Numbered from the stretch's first letter, positions 54,478 to 64,000 are shown. The stretch is DNA of 64,000 bases from Bacillus sp. ZZV12-4809 (GCF_009849585.1 NZ_VCRN01000002.1:274902-338901); one strand, 5' to 3'. The notes: generated from the letters alone by a model not told the origin. Program-made: numbers and translations.

Positions 54478-55527
54478 ATGCAAATTTTTCAAGTGAATTT
54501 AAAATGCCATGATATTCACAGAATGAAAGATTTTTATACAAATGTTCTGGAGATGGAGCTGCTGACAGAAACTGAAAGTTATTTTACGATTATGGCGGGC
54601 ACAACAAAACTGCTTTTTGAGAAAGGTGACTCGATTCCCATTTATCATGTATGCTTCCGGACAAATGCCGAATACTTTGATCACATGTTCCAGAAATTAG
54701 GAGCTGAAAGTGTGCTGCTTCCAAACCAGAAAGGCGAATACAGTATGTTTTGGAAAGGCAAGCAGGCATATTTTGTCGATCCGGACGGGAATATTCTGGA
54801 GATGCTGGAGCGTCCTTTTGAGGGAACAAAAAAGGATTGGTTCCAATGGCATGACGTCGGAGAGGTTGGTTTTCCTGTTAAGGATGTCTCTGCAATGGAG
54901 CAGGAGTTAGATCAGTTCCTGAAAAATGAACAGATGGATTCCAGTGAGACGTTTGCCTTTTACGGGGACAGAAAAGGGGTTTTTGTCCTTGTGAAAGAGG
55001 GCCGGAATTGGTATCCAACTGAAAGGGCTGCCGTAATTTCTCCTATTAAAATATTTGCTTCAGGGCCAAGAGATGACAGATTTAAGCATAAGGATTATCC
55101 ATACGAATTGATTGTGAGAAAAGAATGGGAAGGGGGCATCCCGGCAGTGCAGTTTCGTATTGCACGTCCGACAAATCAGCTTGATAAACTTATTGCCTTT
55201 TACGAAAAGGGACTGGGACTGAGAAGAGTCGGCGAGTTTTGGAATCATGAGGACTATGATGGGGTCATGATTGGTTTGCCTGACAGCCGGTATCATCTTG
55301 AATTTACACAATCCAAGGAAAAAATGGAGCTTCCGCAGCCGACAAAGGAGCATCTTTTAGTCTTTTATGTAGCAGATCGTTTTGAGCGTGATAAAATCGC
55401 CGAAAGGCTTGCTGCTTTAGGGTTTTTGGAAACAGAACCGGAAAATCCATATTGGGGCAGAGGAGGAATAACAATAGCAGATCCAGATGGATGGCAGATA
55501 GTATTGATGAATACCCCGGGTATATAA
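54478..55527 (+). CDS. Multi-domain VOC (glyoxalase/dioxygenase-fold) protein
   Basis: A 349-residue protein with repeated vicinal-oxygen-chelate modules: module 1 (residues 1-112, FQVNLKCHDIHRMKDFYTNVLEMELL to AYFVDPDGNILEMLE), a diverged central module (about 125-185, VGEVGFPVKDVSAMEQELDQFL), and a C-terminal two-strand unit (about 222-346, VQFRIARPTNQLDKLIAFYEKGLGL to ITIADPDGWQIVLMN). The C-terminal unit resembles the small YycE-type protein. Metal ligands of the His/Glu type are plausible in modules 1 and 3. GGGGAGAGG precedes ATG 54478. The substrate is unknown. Repeats flank the gene on both sides. Confidence 0.82.
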   Translation: MQIFQVNLKCHDIHRMKDFYTNVLEMELLTETESYFTIMAGTTKLLFEKGDSIPIYHVCFRTNAEYFDHMFQKLGAESVLLPNQKGEYSMFWKGKQAYFVDPDGNILEMLERPFEGTKKDWFQWHDVGEVGFPVKDVSAMEQELDQFLKNEQMDSSETFAFYGDRKGVFVLVKEGRNWYPTERAAVISPIKIFASGPRDDRFKHKDYPYELIVRKEWEGGIPAVQFRIARPTNQLDKLIAFYEKGLGLRRVGEFWNHEDYDGVMIGLPDSRYHLEFTQSKEKMELPQPTKEHLLVFYVADRFERDKIAERLAALGFLETEPENPYWGRGGITIADPDGWQIVLMNTPGI

Positions 55528-55540
55528 AGCTTCCGGCTCT

Positions 55541-55730
55541 TAAGGCTGTTTTTGCAAGGCTTGCTGCATTTTTCATAACTTAGTATAATTTCCTGCGAAA
55601 GGTGTGAGTCCTCTCAGGCCAAGCCGAGGAGGCTAGCTATTACTCTCCGCAGGTTCGCTGCGTGCCTGCAGCAAAAATCAACAGACTAAATTAAACAAGA
55701 AACAACAAACTTGGAAAAACGTAGAGCTAT
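55541..55730 (+). repeat. MITE-like repeat, copy E
   Basis: Begins TAAGGCTGTTTTTGCAAGGCTTGCTGC, as copy B does, with TTTCCTGCGAAAGGTGTGAGTCCTC, CCGAGGAGGCTAGC, CGCAGGTTCGCTGCG and a CAACAGAC...AACAACAAACTTGG end. It lies directly behind the VOC gene. Confidence 0.6.
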
Positions 55731-55792
55731 CGCTTTCCTGCATATGTTAAAATAGCAAAGTAATAAAATGAATGCAGAAAGGTTGAGAGTTT

Positions 55793-56410
55793 ATGTTTAA
55801 AAAGGTTGCCTCTGATGTGCTGGGATTAAGCGATGTGGGGAGCGTTATCCAACCGGCTGACTATGACAAAGTTGATGCTGACGATTATGTCCTGCACGAA
55901 GATAATGAGAAAATTTACTTCCTAATAAAGTCCAAATCCGATGAGTACTGCTTTACGAATAAGGCGCTTATACATCTGGATGGCACAAGTGCTGTCAGTA
56001 AAAAACGAACTCTAAAGCGCTATAGCTACCGTGAATACAGCATTTCAAATGTGATGCTCGAAACAGCTGGTACAGTTGATTTAGATGTGGAAATCAAATT
56101 TGTGATCGGCTCTCAGGCATTCTCGATCGACGTACATAAAAAGCATATCGAAGAATTGAAAGATTTGTACAAAGCTCTGATCCGCATTTCCGAGATTTGC
56201 CGGGAGAATGAAGTTTCCATGGAATATGCTGAAAAAAGCCTAAATCTGGCATCAGGCACGATTGGACGTTCAGTATCCAATCAGGATGCCAATGTAGTGG
56301 ACAATTTCCGTGTTTTAAACGAAACAGCCTTCAACTGGCTGATGAACAGCCGCAAGAAATACAATGTTAAAGACTTCGGCTATGTGTTTGAAAAATACAT
56401 TAATAATTGA
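55793..56410 (+). CDS. YvbH-like PH-domain protein
   Basis: A 205-residue protein. Residues about 1-130 match the bacterial PH domain bPH_1 (DYVLHEDNEKIYFLIKSKSDEYCFTNKALIHLDG, SVKKRT-like KKRTLKRYSYREYSISNVMLETAGTVDLDVEIKFVIG). The rest is the YvbH extension (NVVDNFRVLNETAFNWLMNSRKKYNVKDFGYVFEKYI). Members are cytoplasmic and their roles are unknown. AAAGGTTGAGAG lies before ATG 55793. A strong terminator follows. It is flanked by repeat copy E and by mutS. Confidence 0.85.
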   Translation: MFKKVASDVLGLSDVGSVIQPADYDKVDADDYVLHEDNEKIYFLIKSKSDEYCFTNKALIHLDGTSAVSKKRTLKRYSYREYSISNVMLETAGTVDLDVEIKFVIGSQAFSIDVHKKHIEELKDLYKALIRISEICRENEVSMEYAEKSLNLASGTIGRSVSNQDANVVDNFRVLNETAFNWLMNSRKKYNVKDFGYVFEKYINN

Positions 56411-56418
56411 GAATCCTG

Positions 56419-56449
56419 GCAGCTCTCCATTGGGGAGCTGCTGTTTTTT
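56419..56449 (+). terminator. Terminator after the PH-domain gene
   Basis: GCAGCTCTCC pairs with GGGGAGCTGC (one T-G pair) around ATT, followed by TGTTTTTT. Confidence 0.9.
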
Positions 56450-56597
56450 AGGCTTAATAATCTATACGAATTAGCCAAGGCAAATATTGCACATCTGAGT
56501 CAGCTAATAATCTATGATATAATGATTAAGACGTTTTTTAGAGGAATCTTCTAAAAAAATGATAAAAATAATAGATTATGGATCGTTGGAGGAAGTT

Positions 56598-59198
56598 ATG
56601 GCAGCAGCTTACACGCCTATGATACAGCAATATTTACGAGTAAAGGCAGAATATCAGGATGCCTTTTTATTTTTTCGCCTTGGCGACTTTTACGAAATGT
56701 TTTTTGATGATGCACTTAAAGCATCACAAGAGCTTGAAATCACATTAACCAGCCGCGAGGGAGGCACGGAAGAACGGATTCCCATGTGCGGAGTGCCATA
56801 TCATTCTGCACCGGTTTATATTGAGCAATTAATTGAAAAAGGATACAAAGTTGCAATCTGCGAGCAAACGGAAGACCCAAGACAGGCAAAAGGGGTTGTG
56901 AAGCGGGAAGTCGTTCAGCTGATCACCCCTGGAACCATGATGGAAGGCAAAGGTCTTCAGGAAAAAGAAAACAACTACATTGCATCAATTTCTGCTTTTG
57001 AAGATGAAACCTTTGGATTTGCCACCAATGATTTAACTACAGGTGAGACGAAGGTAACGATGCTAAGCAGCGGTTTTGATGAAGTTTTGAATGAGCTGTC
57101 TATGTCAGGAGCTAAAGAGGTAGTCATCTCATCAGGCTTTGACGGGGAATGGCAGAGGAGAATGAAAGAACGCTCTGTTATGGCGATTTCATTTGAGGAT
57201 GATTGCGGAGTGCGAGACTCATTTGAAGGACTTCTTGCTGATTTAAATCAGGACAAGCTAAGGAGAACATCATCCAGGCTGATTAATTACTTGTACCGCA
57301 CGCAGAAAAGAAGTCTGGATCATCTGCAAAAAGTGGCAACTTATCAAGTAAATCAATACATGAAAATCGATTATTTTTCGAAAAAGAATCTGGAGCTCAC
57401 AGAGACCATCCGCAGCAAAGGCAAGAAGGGCTCGCTATTGTGGCTTCTTGATGAAACAAAGACGGCCATGGGAGGGCGTCTATTAAAGCAATGGATCGAC
57501 AGGCCGCTTATCGATGAACAGGAAATCAAGCGTCGCCATTCATTGGTTGAAACGCTGATAGGTTCTTTCTTTGAACGCGAAGAAATCCGGGAAAAGCTGA
57601 AGGAAGTTTATGATCTGGAACGGCTTGCAGGACGAGTTGCTTTTGGAAATGTGAATGCCCGTGACCTGGTGCAGCTTAAGAAGTCGCTTCAGCAGATACC
57701 CATTTTAAAAGAAATGGTTTCAAAGCTTCCAAATGATGAAGCATTAAGGCTAGCTGAGCGCCTGGATGCCTGTGAGGAAGTAACAGATACATTGGAAAGT
57801 GCCATAATGGAAAATCCGCCGCTGTCTTTGAAGGATGGAAACATTATTCAGGACGGCTATCATGAAGAGCTGGATAAATATCGTGATGCCAGCCGCAACG
57901 GCAAGACCTGGATTGCCCTGCTTGAGAAGCAGGAACGTGAAAAAACAGGCATTAAATCTTTGAAAATCGGTTTTAATCGTGTGTTTGGCTATTATATCGA
58001 AGTAACCCGAGCCAATCTGCACCTTCTTCAGGAAGGGCAATATGAGCGCAAGCAGACCCTTACGAATGCGGAACGATTTATTACACCGGAATTGAAGGAA
58101 AAAGAGGCACTCATACTGGAAGCACAGGAGAAGTGTGTGGAGCTTGAGTATGAATTATTTACTAATGTCCGCGAATACGTAAAAGAATATATACCCAGAT
58201 TGCAAAAGCTGGCGAAAACGGTTAGTGAGCTGGATGTTCTTCAATGCTTCGCCGCTGTCAGCGAACAGAGACATTATACAAAACCAAGCTTTTCAAATGA
58301 AAGACGGGTTTATATTAAAGACGGCCGTCATCCAGTCGTTGAAAAGGTGCTGAACGCACAGGAATATGTGCCAAACGATTGTCATATGGATGCGGACAGG
58401 GAAATGCTGCTGATTACAGGACCGAATATGTCCGGTAAAAGTACGTATATGCGTCAAATTGCACTTACAGCAATTTTAGCCCAAATCGGATGCTATGTGC
58501 CCGCTGATGAAGCAGTGCTTCCTATTTTCGACCAGGTATTTACGAGAATTGGAGCTGCTGATGACCTTATTTCGGGGCAGAGTACCTTCATGGTAGAGAT
58601 GCTCGAAGCGAGAAATGCAATTGTGAATGCCACTCAGAATAGCTTAATTTTATTTGATGAAATCGGGCGGGGAACATCCACTTATGATGGAATGGCATTG
58701 GCACAGGCAATCATTGAATATATACACAACCGGATTGGTGCGAAAACTTTGTTTTCCACTCACTACCATGAATTAACCGTGCTTGAAGAAGAACTCCAAA
58801 AAGTGAAAAATATCCATGTCAGCGCAGTCGAGCAAAATGGCCGGGTCGTGTTCCTTCATAAAATTAAGGAAGGAGCAGCAGATAAAAGTTATGGTATCCA
58901 TGTGGCCCAGCTTGCAGAGCTGCCGAATGAACTGATTGTAAGGGCAAATGAAATTTTAACAGGGCTGGAATCAAACGACACTCATCCCGTGAAAAAAGAG
59001 GTTACTGCTGCAGAAAATATTGCAGAGCCACAAGCCCAATTATCCTTCTTTGAGGATTCTGAAGATCTAAAGAAACCTGTAACAAGCTCTAAAGAAAAGA
59101 AGTTCCTTGATAAAGTCAGAGCGCTGGATATCTTGGATATGACGCCAATGCAGGCATTAAATACATTATATGAGCTGCATAAGAAACTTAAGAATTAA
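56598..59198 (+). CDS. mutS: DNA mismatch repair protein MutS
   Basis: MutS recognises mismatches and starts repair with MutL. ATG 56598 with TTGGAGGAAG upstream gives 866 residues beginning [39 protein letters not shown]; the longer frame from 56559 has no ribosome-binding site. The mismatch-binding F-x-E motif is FYEM. The ATPase has Walker [10 protein letters not shown] and the downstream [15 protein letters not shown] and STHYHEL. The C-terminal QAQLSFF fits a clamp-binding motif of the QxxLFF type, as described for B. subtilis MutS. mutL follows 18 nt later. Confidence 0.98.
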   Translation: MAAAYTPMIQQYLRVKAEYQDAFLFFRLGDFYEMFFDDALKASQELEITLTSREGGTEERIPMCGVPYHSAPVYIEQLIEKGYKVAICEQTEDPRQAKGVVKREVVQLITPGTMMEGKGLQEKENNYIASISAFEDETFGFATNDLTTGETKVTMLSSGFDEVLNELSMSGAKEVVISSGFDGEWQRRMKERSVMAISFEDDCGVRDSFEGLLADLNQDKLRRTSSRLINYLYRTQKRSLDHLQKVATYQVNQYMKIDYFSKKNLELTETIRSKGKKGSLLWLLDETKTAMGGRLLKQWIDRPLIDEQEIKRRHSLVETLIGSFFEREEIREKLKEVYDLERLAGRVAFGNVNARDLVQLKKSLQQIPILKEMVSKLPNDEALRLAERLDACEEVTDTLESAIMENPPLSLKDGNIIQDGYHEELDKYRDASRNGKTWIALLEKQEREKTGIKSLKIGFNRVFGYYIEVTRANLHLLQEGQYERKQTLTNAERFITPELKEKEALILEAQEKCVELEYELFTNVREYVKEYIPRLQKLAKTVSELDVLQCFAAVSEQRHYTKPSFSNERRVYIKDGRHPVVEKVLNAQEYVPNDCHMDADREMLLITGPNMSGKSTYMRQIALTAILAQIGCYVPADEAVLPIFDQVFTRIGAADDLISGQSTFMVEMLEARNAIVNATQNSLILFDEIGRGTSTYDGMALAQAIIEYIHNRIGAKTLFSTHYHELTVLEEELQKVKNIHVSAVEQNGRVVFLHKIKEGAADKSYGIHVAQLAELPNELIVRANEILTGLESNDTHPVKKEVTAAENIAEPQAQLSFFEDSEDLKKPVTSSKEKKFLDKVRALDILDMTPMQALNTLYELHKKLKN

Positions 59199-59216
59199 TA
59201 AATAGGGGGTGACGAG

Positions 59217-61142
59217 ATGGGGAAAATCATTCAGCTTGATGATTCTCTTTCAAATAAGATTGCTGCCGGCGAGGTGGTGGAGCGGCCTGCATCAGTGGTA
59301 AAGGAACTGATGGAGAACTCAATTGATGCCGGAAGCACGATTATTGAAATTGAAGTGGAAGAAGCAGGGCTGGCTAAAATTCGTATTATTGATAATGGTG
59401 ATGGCATTGAGGAAGATGATGTTCTGAGTGCCTTTCATCGCCATGCTACCAGCAAAATAAAAGACGAAAATGACCTTTTCCGCATCCGCACGCTCGGGTT
59501 CCGCGGCGAGGCATTGCCCAGTATTGCGTCGGTTTCCAGAATTGAGATGAAAACTTCCACAGGCGATGCCGGCACACGCGTAGTCATTGAAGGCGGAAAA
59601 GTGGACGTGATGGAAAAGGCACCCGGCAGAAAAGGGACAGACCTCACTGTAACAGATTTATTTTTCAATACACCGGCTCGGCTCAAGTATATGAAAACGA
59701 TTCACACAGAGCTTGGCAATATTACAGATGTGGTTAACAGGCTGGCGCTTGCCCATCCGGAGGTGGCCATCCGCCTGATCCACAATGAGCGGAAGCTTCT
59801 GCAGACGAACGGAAACGGGGATGTCCGGCAGGTCCTGGCAGCTATTTATGGGATTAATATCGTGAAAAAGATGGTGCGGATTGAAGCAAGCTCACTGGAT
59901 TTTAAGATCAGCGGGTATGCGGCACTGCCGGAGATTACAAGAGCGTCAAGAAACTACATTTCTACCATGATTAACGGCCGCTTTATCAAAAATTACTCAT
60001 TGGCCAAAGCCATTCAAGATGGATATCATACCTTGCTGCCAATTGGACGCTACCCGATTGTCCTGCTGAATATAGAAATGGATCCGCTCCTTGTCGATGT
60101 TAACGTCCATCCTTCGAAAATGGAGGTACGCTTAAGCAAGGAGCATGAATTAAATGATTTGGTATCTGGTGCTTTAAAAAATGCATTTAAGAAAGAGGAA
60201 CTGATTCCTTCCGGATTTACACAGCCGAAGAGCCTAAAGCCCAAATCGGAACAGACTGCTCTAGAACTGGATCATTTGCCGGAGCAGCAGGAAAATAAGC
60301 CTTCCTCCTTTGTCCGGGAAACGAGGGAGGAGGTTGTCCGGCAATATCCGATAGATGCAGTTCCCCAATTTAAACAAAGCCATTATGCTGAGCCGTCAGG
60401 AGAAGAAACAGCTGAAAAGCAGGGTGCTCCTTCTATTGGTTTAAGCAATTCAGCTGAAAAATCATCTGATGAAGATCAGCATTTATTCCAGCCGGAAGAG
60501 CCAAGAGCTGCCGGGCTGGGTCAATTTTTTGCAGAGACGCCCACAATTGAGGAGCCATCGCGGGTGCCCCCGCTTTATCCAATCGGACAAATGCATGGAA
60601 CGTATATTTTTGCACAGAATGACCGGGGCCTTTATATCATTGACCAGCATGCTGCACAGGAGCGGATTAAGTACGAGTATTTCAGGGAGAAGGTCGGACA
60701 GGTTGAAAGCGAATTGCAAGAGATGCTCCTTCCGCTGACATTTGAATACTCAACTGATGATTATATAAAAATAGATGAATACAAAAGTGAACTTGAAAAA
60801 GTGGGAGTGTTTTTAGAGCCGTTCGGACATAACAGTTTTATCGTACGCTCCCACCCGCAATGGCTGCCTAAAGGCGAAGAACAGGAAATCATCGAGGATA
60901 TGATTGAACAGCTCTTAGCTATGAAGAGAGTAGATATTAAAAAGCTGCGAGAGGAAGCTGCCATTATGATGAGCTGTAAGGCTTCCATTAAGGCGAATCA
61001 TCATCTGCGCAATGATGAAATTCAGGCGCTGCTTGATGAATTGAGAAGGTCCTCTGATCCGTTCACATGCCCGCATGGACGGCCAATCATCATTCATTAC
61101 TCTATTTATGAGATGGAGAAAATGTTTAAGAGGGTAATGTAG
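59217..61142 (+). CDS. mutL: DNA mismatch repair endonuclease MutL
   Basis: MutL couples MutS to excision and, in Bacillus, nicks DNA itself. The 641-residue protein has the GHKL ATPase (1-330: [40 protein letters not shown]) and a long polar linker (about 340-450). The endonuclease domain carries the metal motif [12 protein letters not shown] (D at about 476), plus [12 protein letters not shown] and CPHGRP. TAGGGGGTGA precedes ATG 59217. It is translated with mutS in one operon, closed by a long terminator. Confidence 0.98.
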   Translation: MGKIIQLDDSLSNKIAAGEVVERPASVVKELMENSIDAGSTIIEIEVEEAGLAKIRIIDNGDGIEEDDVLSAFHRHATSKIKDENDLFRIRTLGFRGEALPSIASVSRIEMKTSTGDAGTRVVIEGGKVDVMEKAPGRKGTDLTVTDLFFNTPARLKYMKTIHTELGNITDVVNRLALAHPEVAIRLIHNERKLLQTNGNGDVRQVLAAIYGINIVKKMVRIEASSLDFKISGYAALPEITRASRNYISTMINGRFIKNYSLAKAIQDGYHTLLPIGRYPIVLLNIEMDPLLVDVNVHPSKMEVRLSKEHELNDLVSGALKNAFKKEELIPSGFTQPKSLKPKSEQTALELDHLPEQQENKPSSFVRETREEVVRQYPIDAVPQFKQSHYAEPSGEETAEKQGAPSIGLSNSAEKSSDEDQHLFQPEEPRAAGLGQFFAETPTIEEPSRVPPLYPIGQMHGTYIFAQNDRGLYIIDQHAAQERIKYEYFREKVGQVESELQEMLLPLTFEYSTDDYIKIDEYKSELEKVGVFLEPFGHNSFIVRSHPQWLPKGEEQEIIEDMIEQLLAMKRVDIKKLREEAAIMMSCKASIKANHHLRNDEIQALLDELRRSSDPFTCPHGRPIIIHYSIYEMEKMFKRVM

Positions 61143-61143
61143 A

Positions 61144-61180
61144 AAATAGACGCTGAACCAGATTGGTTCGGCGTCTATTT
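61144..61180 (+). terminator. Terminator after mutL
   Basis: AAATAGACGC-t-GAACC pairs with GGTTC-g-GCGTCTATTT, a stem of 15 bp or more around AGATT; the tail is only moderately T-rich. Nothing else is seen before the mreBH terminator. Confidence 0.85.
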
Positions 61181-61314
61181 AGTTATAAACGATAATTATA
61201 TTATGTAAACTAGATGTCTTCAATCGCATAATTATTATCTTAAAAACCTGAATATCTCCGATTAAATTCGTTTTTACGTATAAATATCAAATTGCCGCTC
61301 TTAACTAATAAAAG

Positions 61315-61347
61315 AAAAGCATCCACTTTACAAAGTAGATGCTTTTT
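61315..61347 (-). terminator. Terminator after mreBH (minus strand)
   Basis: On the minus strand AAAAGCATCTACTT and AAGTGGATGCTTTT form a stem (one G-T pair) around TGTA, followed by CTTTTATT. The mutL and mreBH units converge here. Confidence 0.85.
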
Positions 61348-61353
61348 TACTGC

Positions 61354-62361
61354 TTATCTTACTGCCGTATGCAGCTTATCAATAAATTTAAGGGCTTTTC
61401 CTGTTCCAACTGCTACTGATTCAAGCGGGCTTGGGGCAAGGTGAACAGGCACCACAATTTCATGTGAAAGCCATTCCTGCATGCCATTTAAAAGGGCACC
61501 GCCTCCAGAAAGGATTACACCGCGGTCTACGATGTCTCCGCTAAGTTCAGCCGGGCTGTCCTCTAGGGTTGCACGGATTGCTTCGAGAATATGAAGCAAT
61601 GATTCTTTAATAGCATCGCGGATTTCATAGGATGACAATGTAATAGTCTTAGGCAGGCCGGTAACGAGGTCGCGGCCGCGCACTTCCATTGTCAGTTCTT
61701 CATGATCAAACAGAGCGTAGCCGATTTCCATTTTAATATGCTCGGCTGTTCTTTCTCCTATAAGTACATTGTACTCTTTACGGACATATTGAATAATGTC
61801 ATCGTCAAGTCTGTCTCCGCCAATCCGGATTGAATTGCAGGCAACAACACCGCCAAATGAAATGATTGCCACTTCAGTTGAACCCCCGCCAATATCAACA
61901 ACCACGTTGGCAACAGGCTCATCAACAGGCATGCCTGAACCAATTGCTGCTGCTACAGGCTCTTCAATCAAATGGACTTTCTTCGCTCCAGCATTGCGTA
62001 CAGCATCTTGGATGGCTCTTCTTTCAACACTGGTTGAACCAGATGGCGTACATACAACGACATTTGGCTTTCTGATGGCAAATCCAACTGATTTCGATGC
62101 TTTTCGCATAACCTGGCGAAGCATTTCAGTTGTTGTGTCATAGTCGGCAATAACCCCGTCTTTTAGCGGACGGATGGCAACGATGCGGCCTGGTGTTTTT
62201 CCGATCATCTCTTTTGCTTCTTTACCAACAGCTAACACTTTTTTCGTTTCTGTATCAATTGCTACTACTGAAGGTTCATTGAGGATAATGCCTTTTGTTT
62301 TGCTGTATACAAGAATATTAGCAGTTCCTAAGTCTATTCCAATTTCAGATGTATTTAACAT
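61354..62361 (-). CDS. mreBH: MreB-family cytoskeletal protein MreBH
   Basis: MreBH is an actin-like protein that guides lateral wall synthesis and, in B. subtilis, the hydrolase LytE. The 335-residue protein has the MreB phosphate and connector motifs: [47 protein letters not shown] and [11 protein letters not shown]. The start is ATG 62361 with AGGTGAAGAATTC upstream, not the earlier frame from 62382. Assignment to MreBH rather than MreB or Mbl is by overall resemblance and the mutL-miaA location. A sigma-I type -35 (ACCCCC) and a palindrome lie upstream. Confidence 0.93.
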   Translation of the reverse strand: MLNTSEIGIDLGTANILVYSKTKGIILNEPSVVAIDTETKKVLAVGKEAKEMIGKTPGRIVAIRPLKDGVIADYDTTTEMLRQVMRKASKSVGFAIRKPNVVVCTPSGSTSVERRAIQDAVRNAGAKKVHLIEEPVAAAIGSGMPVDEPVANVVVDIGGGSTEVAIISFGGVVACNSIRIGGDRLDDDIIQYVRKEYNVLIGERTAEHIKMEIGYALFDHEELTMEVRGRDLVTGLPKTITLSSYEIRDAIKESLLHILEAIRATLEDSPAELSGDIVDRGVILSGGGALLNGMQEWLSHEIVVPVHLAPSPLESVAVGTGKALKFIDKLHTAVR

Positions 62362-62384
62362 GAATTCTTCACCTATTTTCAAAT

Positions 62385-62403
62385 TTATATTGTCACAATA
62401 TAA
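62385..62403 (-). promoter_or_regulatory. Palindrome in the mreBH leader
   Basis: TTATATTGT-C-ACAATATAA is a perfect 9+1+9 palindrome. It lies 12-30 nt upstream of the mreBH ribosome-binding site, between it and the presumed promoter. Confidence 0.55.
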
Positions 62404-62405
62404 CC

Positions 62406-62434
62406 TTCTAATAAATTAACATGATTTTGGGGGT
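62406..62434 (-). promoter_or_regulatory. Candidate sigma-I promoter of mreBH
   Basis: On the minus strand ACCCCC (62434-62429) is followed at 19 nt by AGAA (62409-62406), close to the sigma-I pattern ACCCCC plus CGAA known for B. subtilis mreBH. The -10 is imperfect and the spacing was not tested. Confidence 0.45.
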
Positions 62435-62539
62435 TAGCCTTTATTTGTTATGGAATCGTTAATAAAATGTAATTTTATAAGAAAATTTTAGGAAAATTGT
62501 CGAATAGGAAAGAGAAAACTTGTTTATAATGCATAAATG

Positions 62540-62568
62540 TTCTGTTTTTATGAAAAGAATGGTAAGAT
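62540..62568 (+). promoter_or_regulatory. Candidate promoter for miaA-hfq
   Basis: TTCTGT and TAAGAT are separated by 17 nt, about 65 nt before miaA. Confidence 0.4.
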
Positions 62569-62635
62569 GATACCTGAAAAATTTTCCTGCTATATGGTAG
62601 GATTAAATTAAGATGGCAGTAAAGGCAGTGAACAG

Positions 62636-63598
62636 ATGAGTGAAAAAGAAAAGCTTGCGGTGCTGATTGGCCCTACAGCTGTTGGTAAAACAAAAATGAG
62701 CATTCTTCTGGCAAAAAGATTTAATGCGGAAGTCATTAGCGGAGATTCAATGCAGATATATAAAAGCATGGATATCGGCACGGCCAAAATTAAAGAAGAA
62801 GAAATGGCCGGGATTCCGCATCATCTCATCGATATCAAAAATCCTGAAGATCCATTTTCGGCAGCCGAATTTCAGGAACTGGTCCGAAGCAAAATCACAG
62901 AGATTACTTCTCGCGGCAAACTTCCAATGATTGTTGGGGGGACGGGATTGTATATTCAATCTGTTATTTATGATTACCAATTTTCTGATGCGCCTTCAAA
63001 TGAGGAATTTAGGAAAACATTGGAGAAGCGCGCCGAAAGGGAAGGGAACACAGAACTTTATAAGGAGCTTTTGGACATAGACCCTGAAAGCGCGGAAAAA
63101 ATTCACCCCAATAACATTCGCAGAGTGATCAGGGCGCTGGAAATTTACCATTGCACAGGAAAAAAGATGTCCCAGTATCAGGAGCAACAGGATCCGGCTC
63201 TTCTTTATGATGCGGCGCTGATTGGGTTAACGATGAATCGGGAAACTTTATATGACCGCATTAACCAGAGAGTCGAGATCATGATGCAGGAAGGCTTGCT
63301 GGAAGAGGTGAGAGCCCTGTATGATCAGGACTTAAAAGATTGCCAGTCCATACAGGCCATCGGGTATAAAGAGCTGTATGAATACTTTAATGGGCATGTC
63401 TCACTGGAGGATGCGGTTGAAAATCTTAAGCAAAATTCAAGAAGATATGCAAAAAGGCAGCTAACATGGTTTCGAAACAAGATGAATGTGGAATGGTTTG
63501 ATATGTCCGATACAGCCGACCCTCATGAGTTTGAAAAAAAATTCGCTGAAATTTCTGCTCATATTGAAGGAAAGCTGAAAATAAAATCGAATACATAA
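62636..63598 (+). CDS. miaA: tRNA dimethylallyltransferase MiaA
   Basis: MiaA adds the isopentenyl group to A37 of tRNAs that read U-starting codons, making the substrate of MiaB. The 320-residue protein has the P-loop GPTAVGKT (residues 12-19), SGDSMQIYKSMDIGTAK, and GGTGLYIQSVIYDY. The C-terminal zinc-like/tRNA-binding part has QAIGYKELYEYFNG and RRYAKRQLTWFRN. The ribosome-binding site AAAGGCAGTG is modest. hfq follows 27 nt later; miaA-hfq is a very common bacterial pair. Confidence 0.97.
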   Translation: MSEKEKLAVLIGPTAVGKTKMSILLAKRFNAEVISGDSMQIYKSMDIGTAKIKEEEMAGIPHHLIDIKNPEDPFSAAEFQELVRSKITEITSRGKLPMIVGGTGLYIQSVIYDYQFSDAPSNEEFRKTLEKRAEREGNTELYKELLDIDPESAEKIHPNNIRRVIRALEIYHCTGKKMSQYQEQQDPALLYDAALIGLTMNRETLYDRINQRVEIMMQEGLLEEVRALYDQDLKDCQSIQAIGYKELYEYFNGHVSLEDAVENLKQNSRRYAKRQLTWFRNKMNVEWFDMSDTADPHEFEKKFAEISAHIEGKLKIKSNT

Positions 63599-63625
63599 TG
63601 ATAGAGATAAAAGAGGAGGATTATA

Positions 63626-63859
63626 ATGAAATCAGCAATCAATATTCAAGACCAGGTACTCAATCAGCTTCGCAAGGATAATATTAATTGTACTGTATTT
63701 TTGTTGAATGGATTCCAGATTAGAGGCCAAATTAAAGGCTTTGATAATTTTACAGTATTATTCGAATCAGAAGGGAAACAGCAGCTTGTTTATAAGCATG
63801 CCATTTCTACCTTCGTTCCACAGCGCAATGTTCAGCTGGATATGGAAAACCAGCAATAA
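63626..63859 (+). CDS. hfq: RNA chaperone Hfq
   Basis: A 77-residue Sm-like protein that binds U-rich and A-rich RNA and assists sRNA pairing. Sm1 (about 10-45) reads [31 protein letters not shown]. The Sm2 element is [10 protein letters not shown]. The length is typical for Bacillus. AGAGGAGGATT precedes ATG 63626. A strong terminator follows, and directly behind that the sequence changes to a group II intron. Confidence 0.98.
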   Translation: MKSAINIQDQVLNQLRKDNINCTVFLLNGFQIRGQIKGFDNFTVLFESEGKQQLVYKHAISTFVPQRNVQLDMENQQ

Positions 63860-63874
63860 TATAACTGCAAGAAA

Positions 63875-63905
63875 AGCCCGCTTCGACTGAAGCGGGCTAT
63901 TTTCT
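63875..63905 (+). terminator. Terminator after hfq, intron target
   Basis: AGCCCGCTTC and GAAGCGGGCT are perfect 10-nt arms around GACT, followed by ATTTTCT. The intron starts directly behind this tail. Confidence 0.93.
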
Positions 63906-64000
63906 GTGCGCCCGGCATGGGTGGAGTCTATAGGGTGCAAGTCCCGAGCCATGAAGGCAGTAGTAGTGGTTAGCTTAACGCAAGGGTGTCCGTGGTGACA
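63906..64000 (+). mobile_element. Group II intron, probably class IIC, 5' end (partial)
   Basis: The sequence starts GTGCGCCCGGCATGGGTGG, then AGTCTATAGGGTGCAAGTCCC and GAAGGCAGTAGTAGTGGTTAGC, and AACGCAAGGGTGTCCGTG. This is the conserved 5' start (GUGCG) and domain I beginning of bacterial group II introns such as that of Bacillus halodurans. Class C introns insert directly after terminator hairpins, which is the situation here. The reverse transcriptase ORF and 3' end lie beyond the window, so the class and completeness are inferred. Confidence 0.8.

Overview
The window is a stretch of chromosome from an endospore-forming Bacillaceae bacterium. The gene order follows the Bacillus subtilis polC-nusA-infB-pnp-spoVF-dapA-spoIIIE-recA-cotE-mutSL-hfq region almost gene for gene. 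It also carries a 2-oxoacid:ferredoxin oxidoreductase pair and several families of GC-rich intergenic repeats. An origin near Bacillus/Cytobacillus firmus-like species is plausible, but that is an inference from protein resemblance and repeat content and was not tested. No tRNA, rRNA, CRISPR array or prophage is visible. Nearly all genes are on the + strand; the exceptions are three small unrecognised genes (52169-53297) and mreBH (61354-62361).

Positions 1-11510 hold the 3' end of polC and then the translation and RNA-metabolism operon: rimP, nusA, rnpM(ylxR), ylxQ, infB, ylxP, rbfA, truB, ribF, rpsO and pnp. Positions 11695-23595 hold a cell-wall deacetylase-like protein (ylxY), an M16 peptidase (mlpA), ylmC/ymxH, the dipicolinate synthase genes dpaA-dpaB, the aspartate-pathway genes asd-dapG-dapA, RNase J2 (rnjB), tepA and ylzJ. 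The dipicolinate and lysine/DAP genes together feed spore core and peptidoglycan synthesis. Positions 23760-32203 hold spoIIIE, a GntR-family regulator with a good palindromic operator, and a BMP-type nucleoside ABC transporter.

Positions 32491-45392 hold two M16-like proteins, an SDR, small conserved proteins, a RodZ-like protein, pgsA, cinA, recA (with an SOS box), rny, ymdB and spoVS. Positions 45797-49623 hold an M19 dipeptidase and korAB, preceded by a catabolite-repression-like site. Positions 50088-54151 hold miaB and ricA, the unrecognised three-gene minus cluster, and cotE with sigma-K and sigma-E type promoters. The rest holds a triple VOC-domain protein, a PH-domain protein, mutS-mutL, mreBH, miaA and hfq. 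The window ends about 95 nt into what looks like a group IIC intron, inserted directly behind the hfq terminator.

Most noteworthy for follow-up: the unrecognised gene trio beside cotE; a perfect CRP/FNR-type palindrome at 49835-49858 in front of a promoter without a -35 box; a structured multi-hairpin element in front of pgsA; a MITE-like repeat family with about five copies; a shared operator motif in the GntR/nucleoside-transporter locus; and the terminator-targeting intron.
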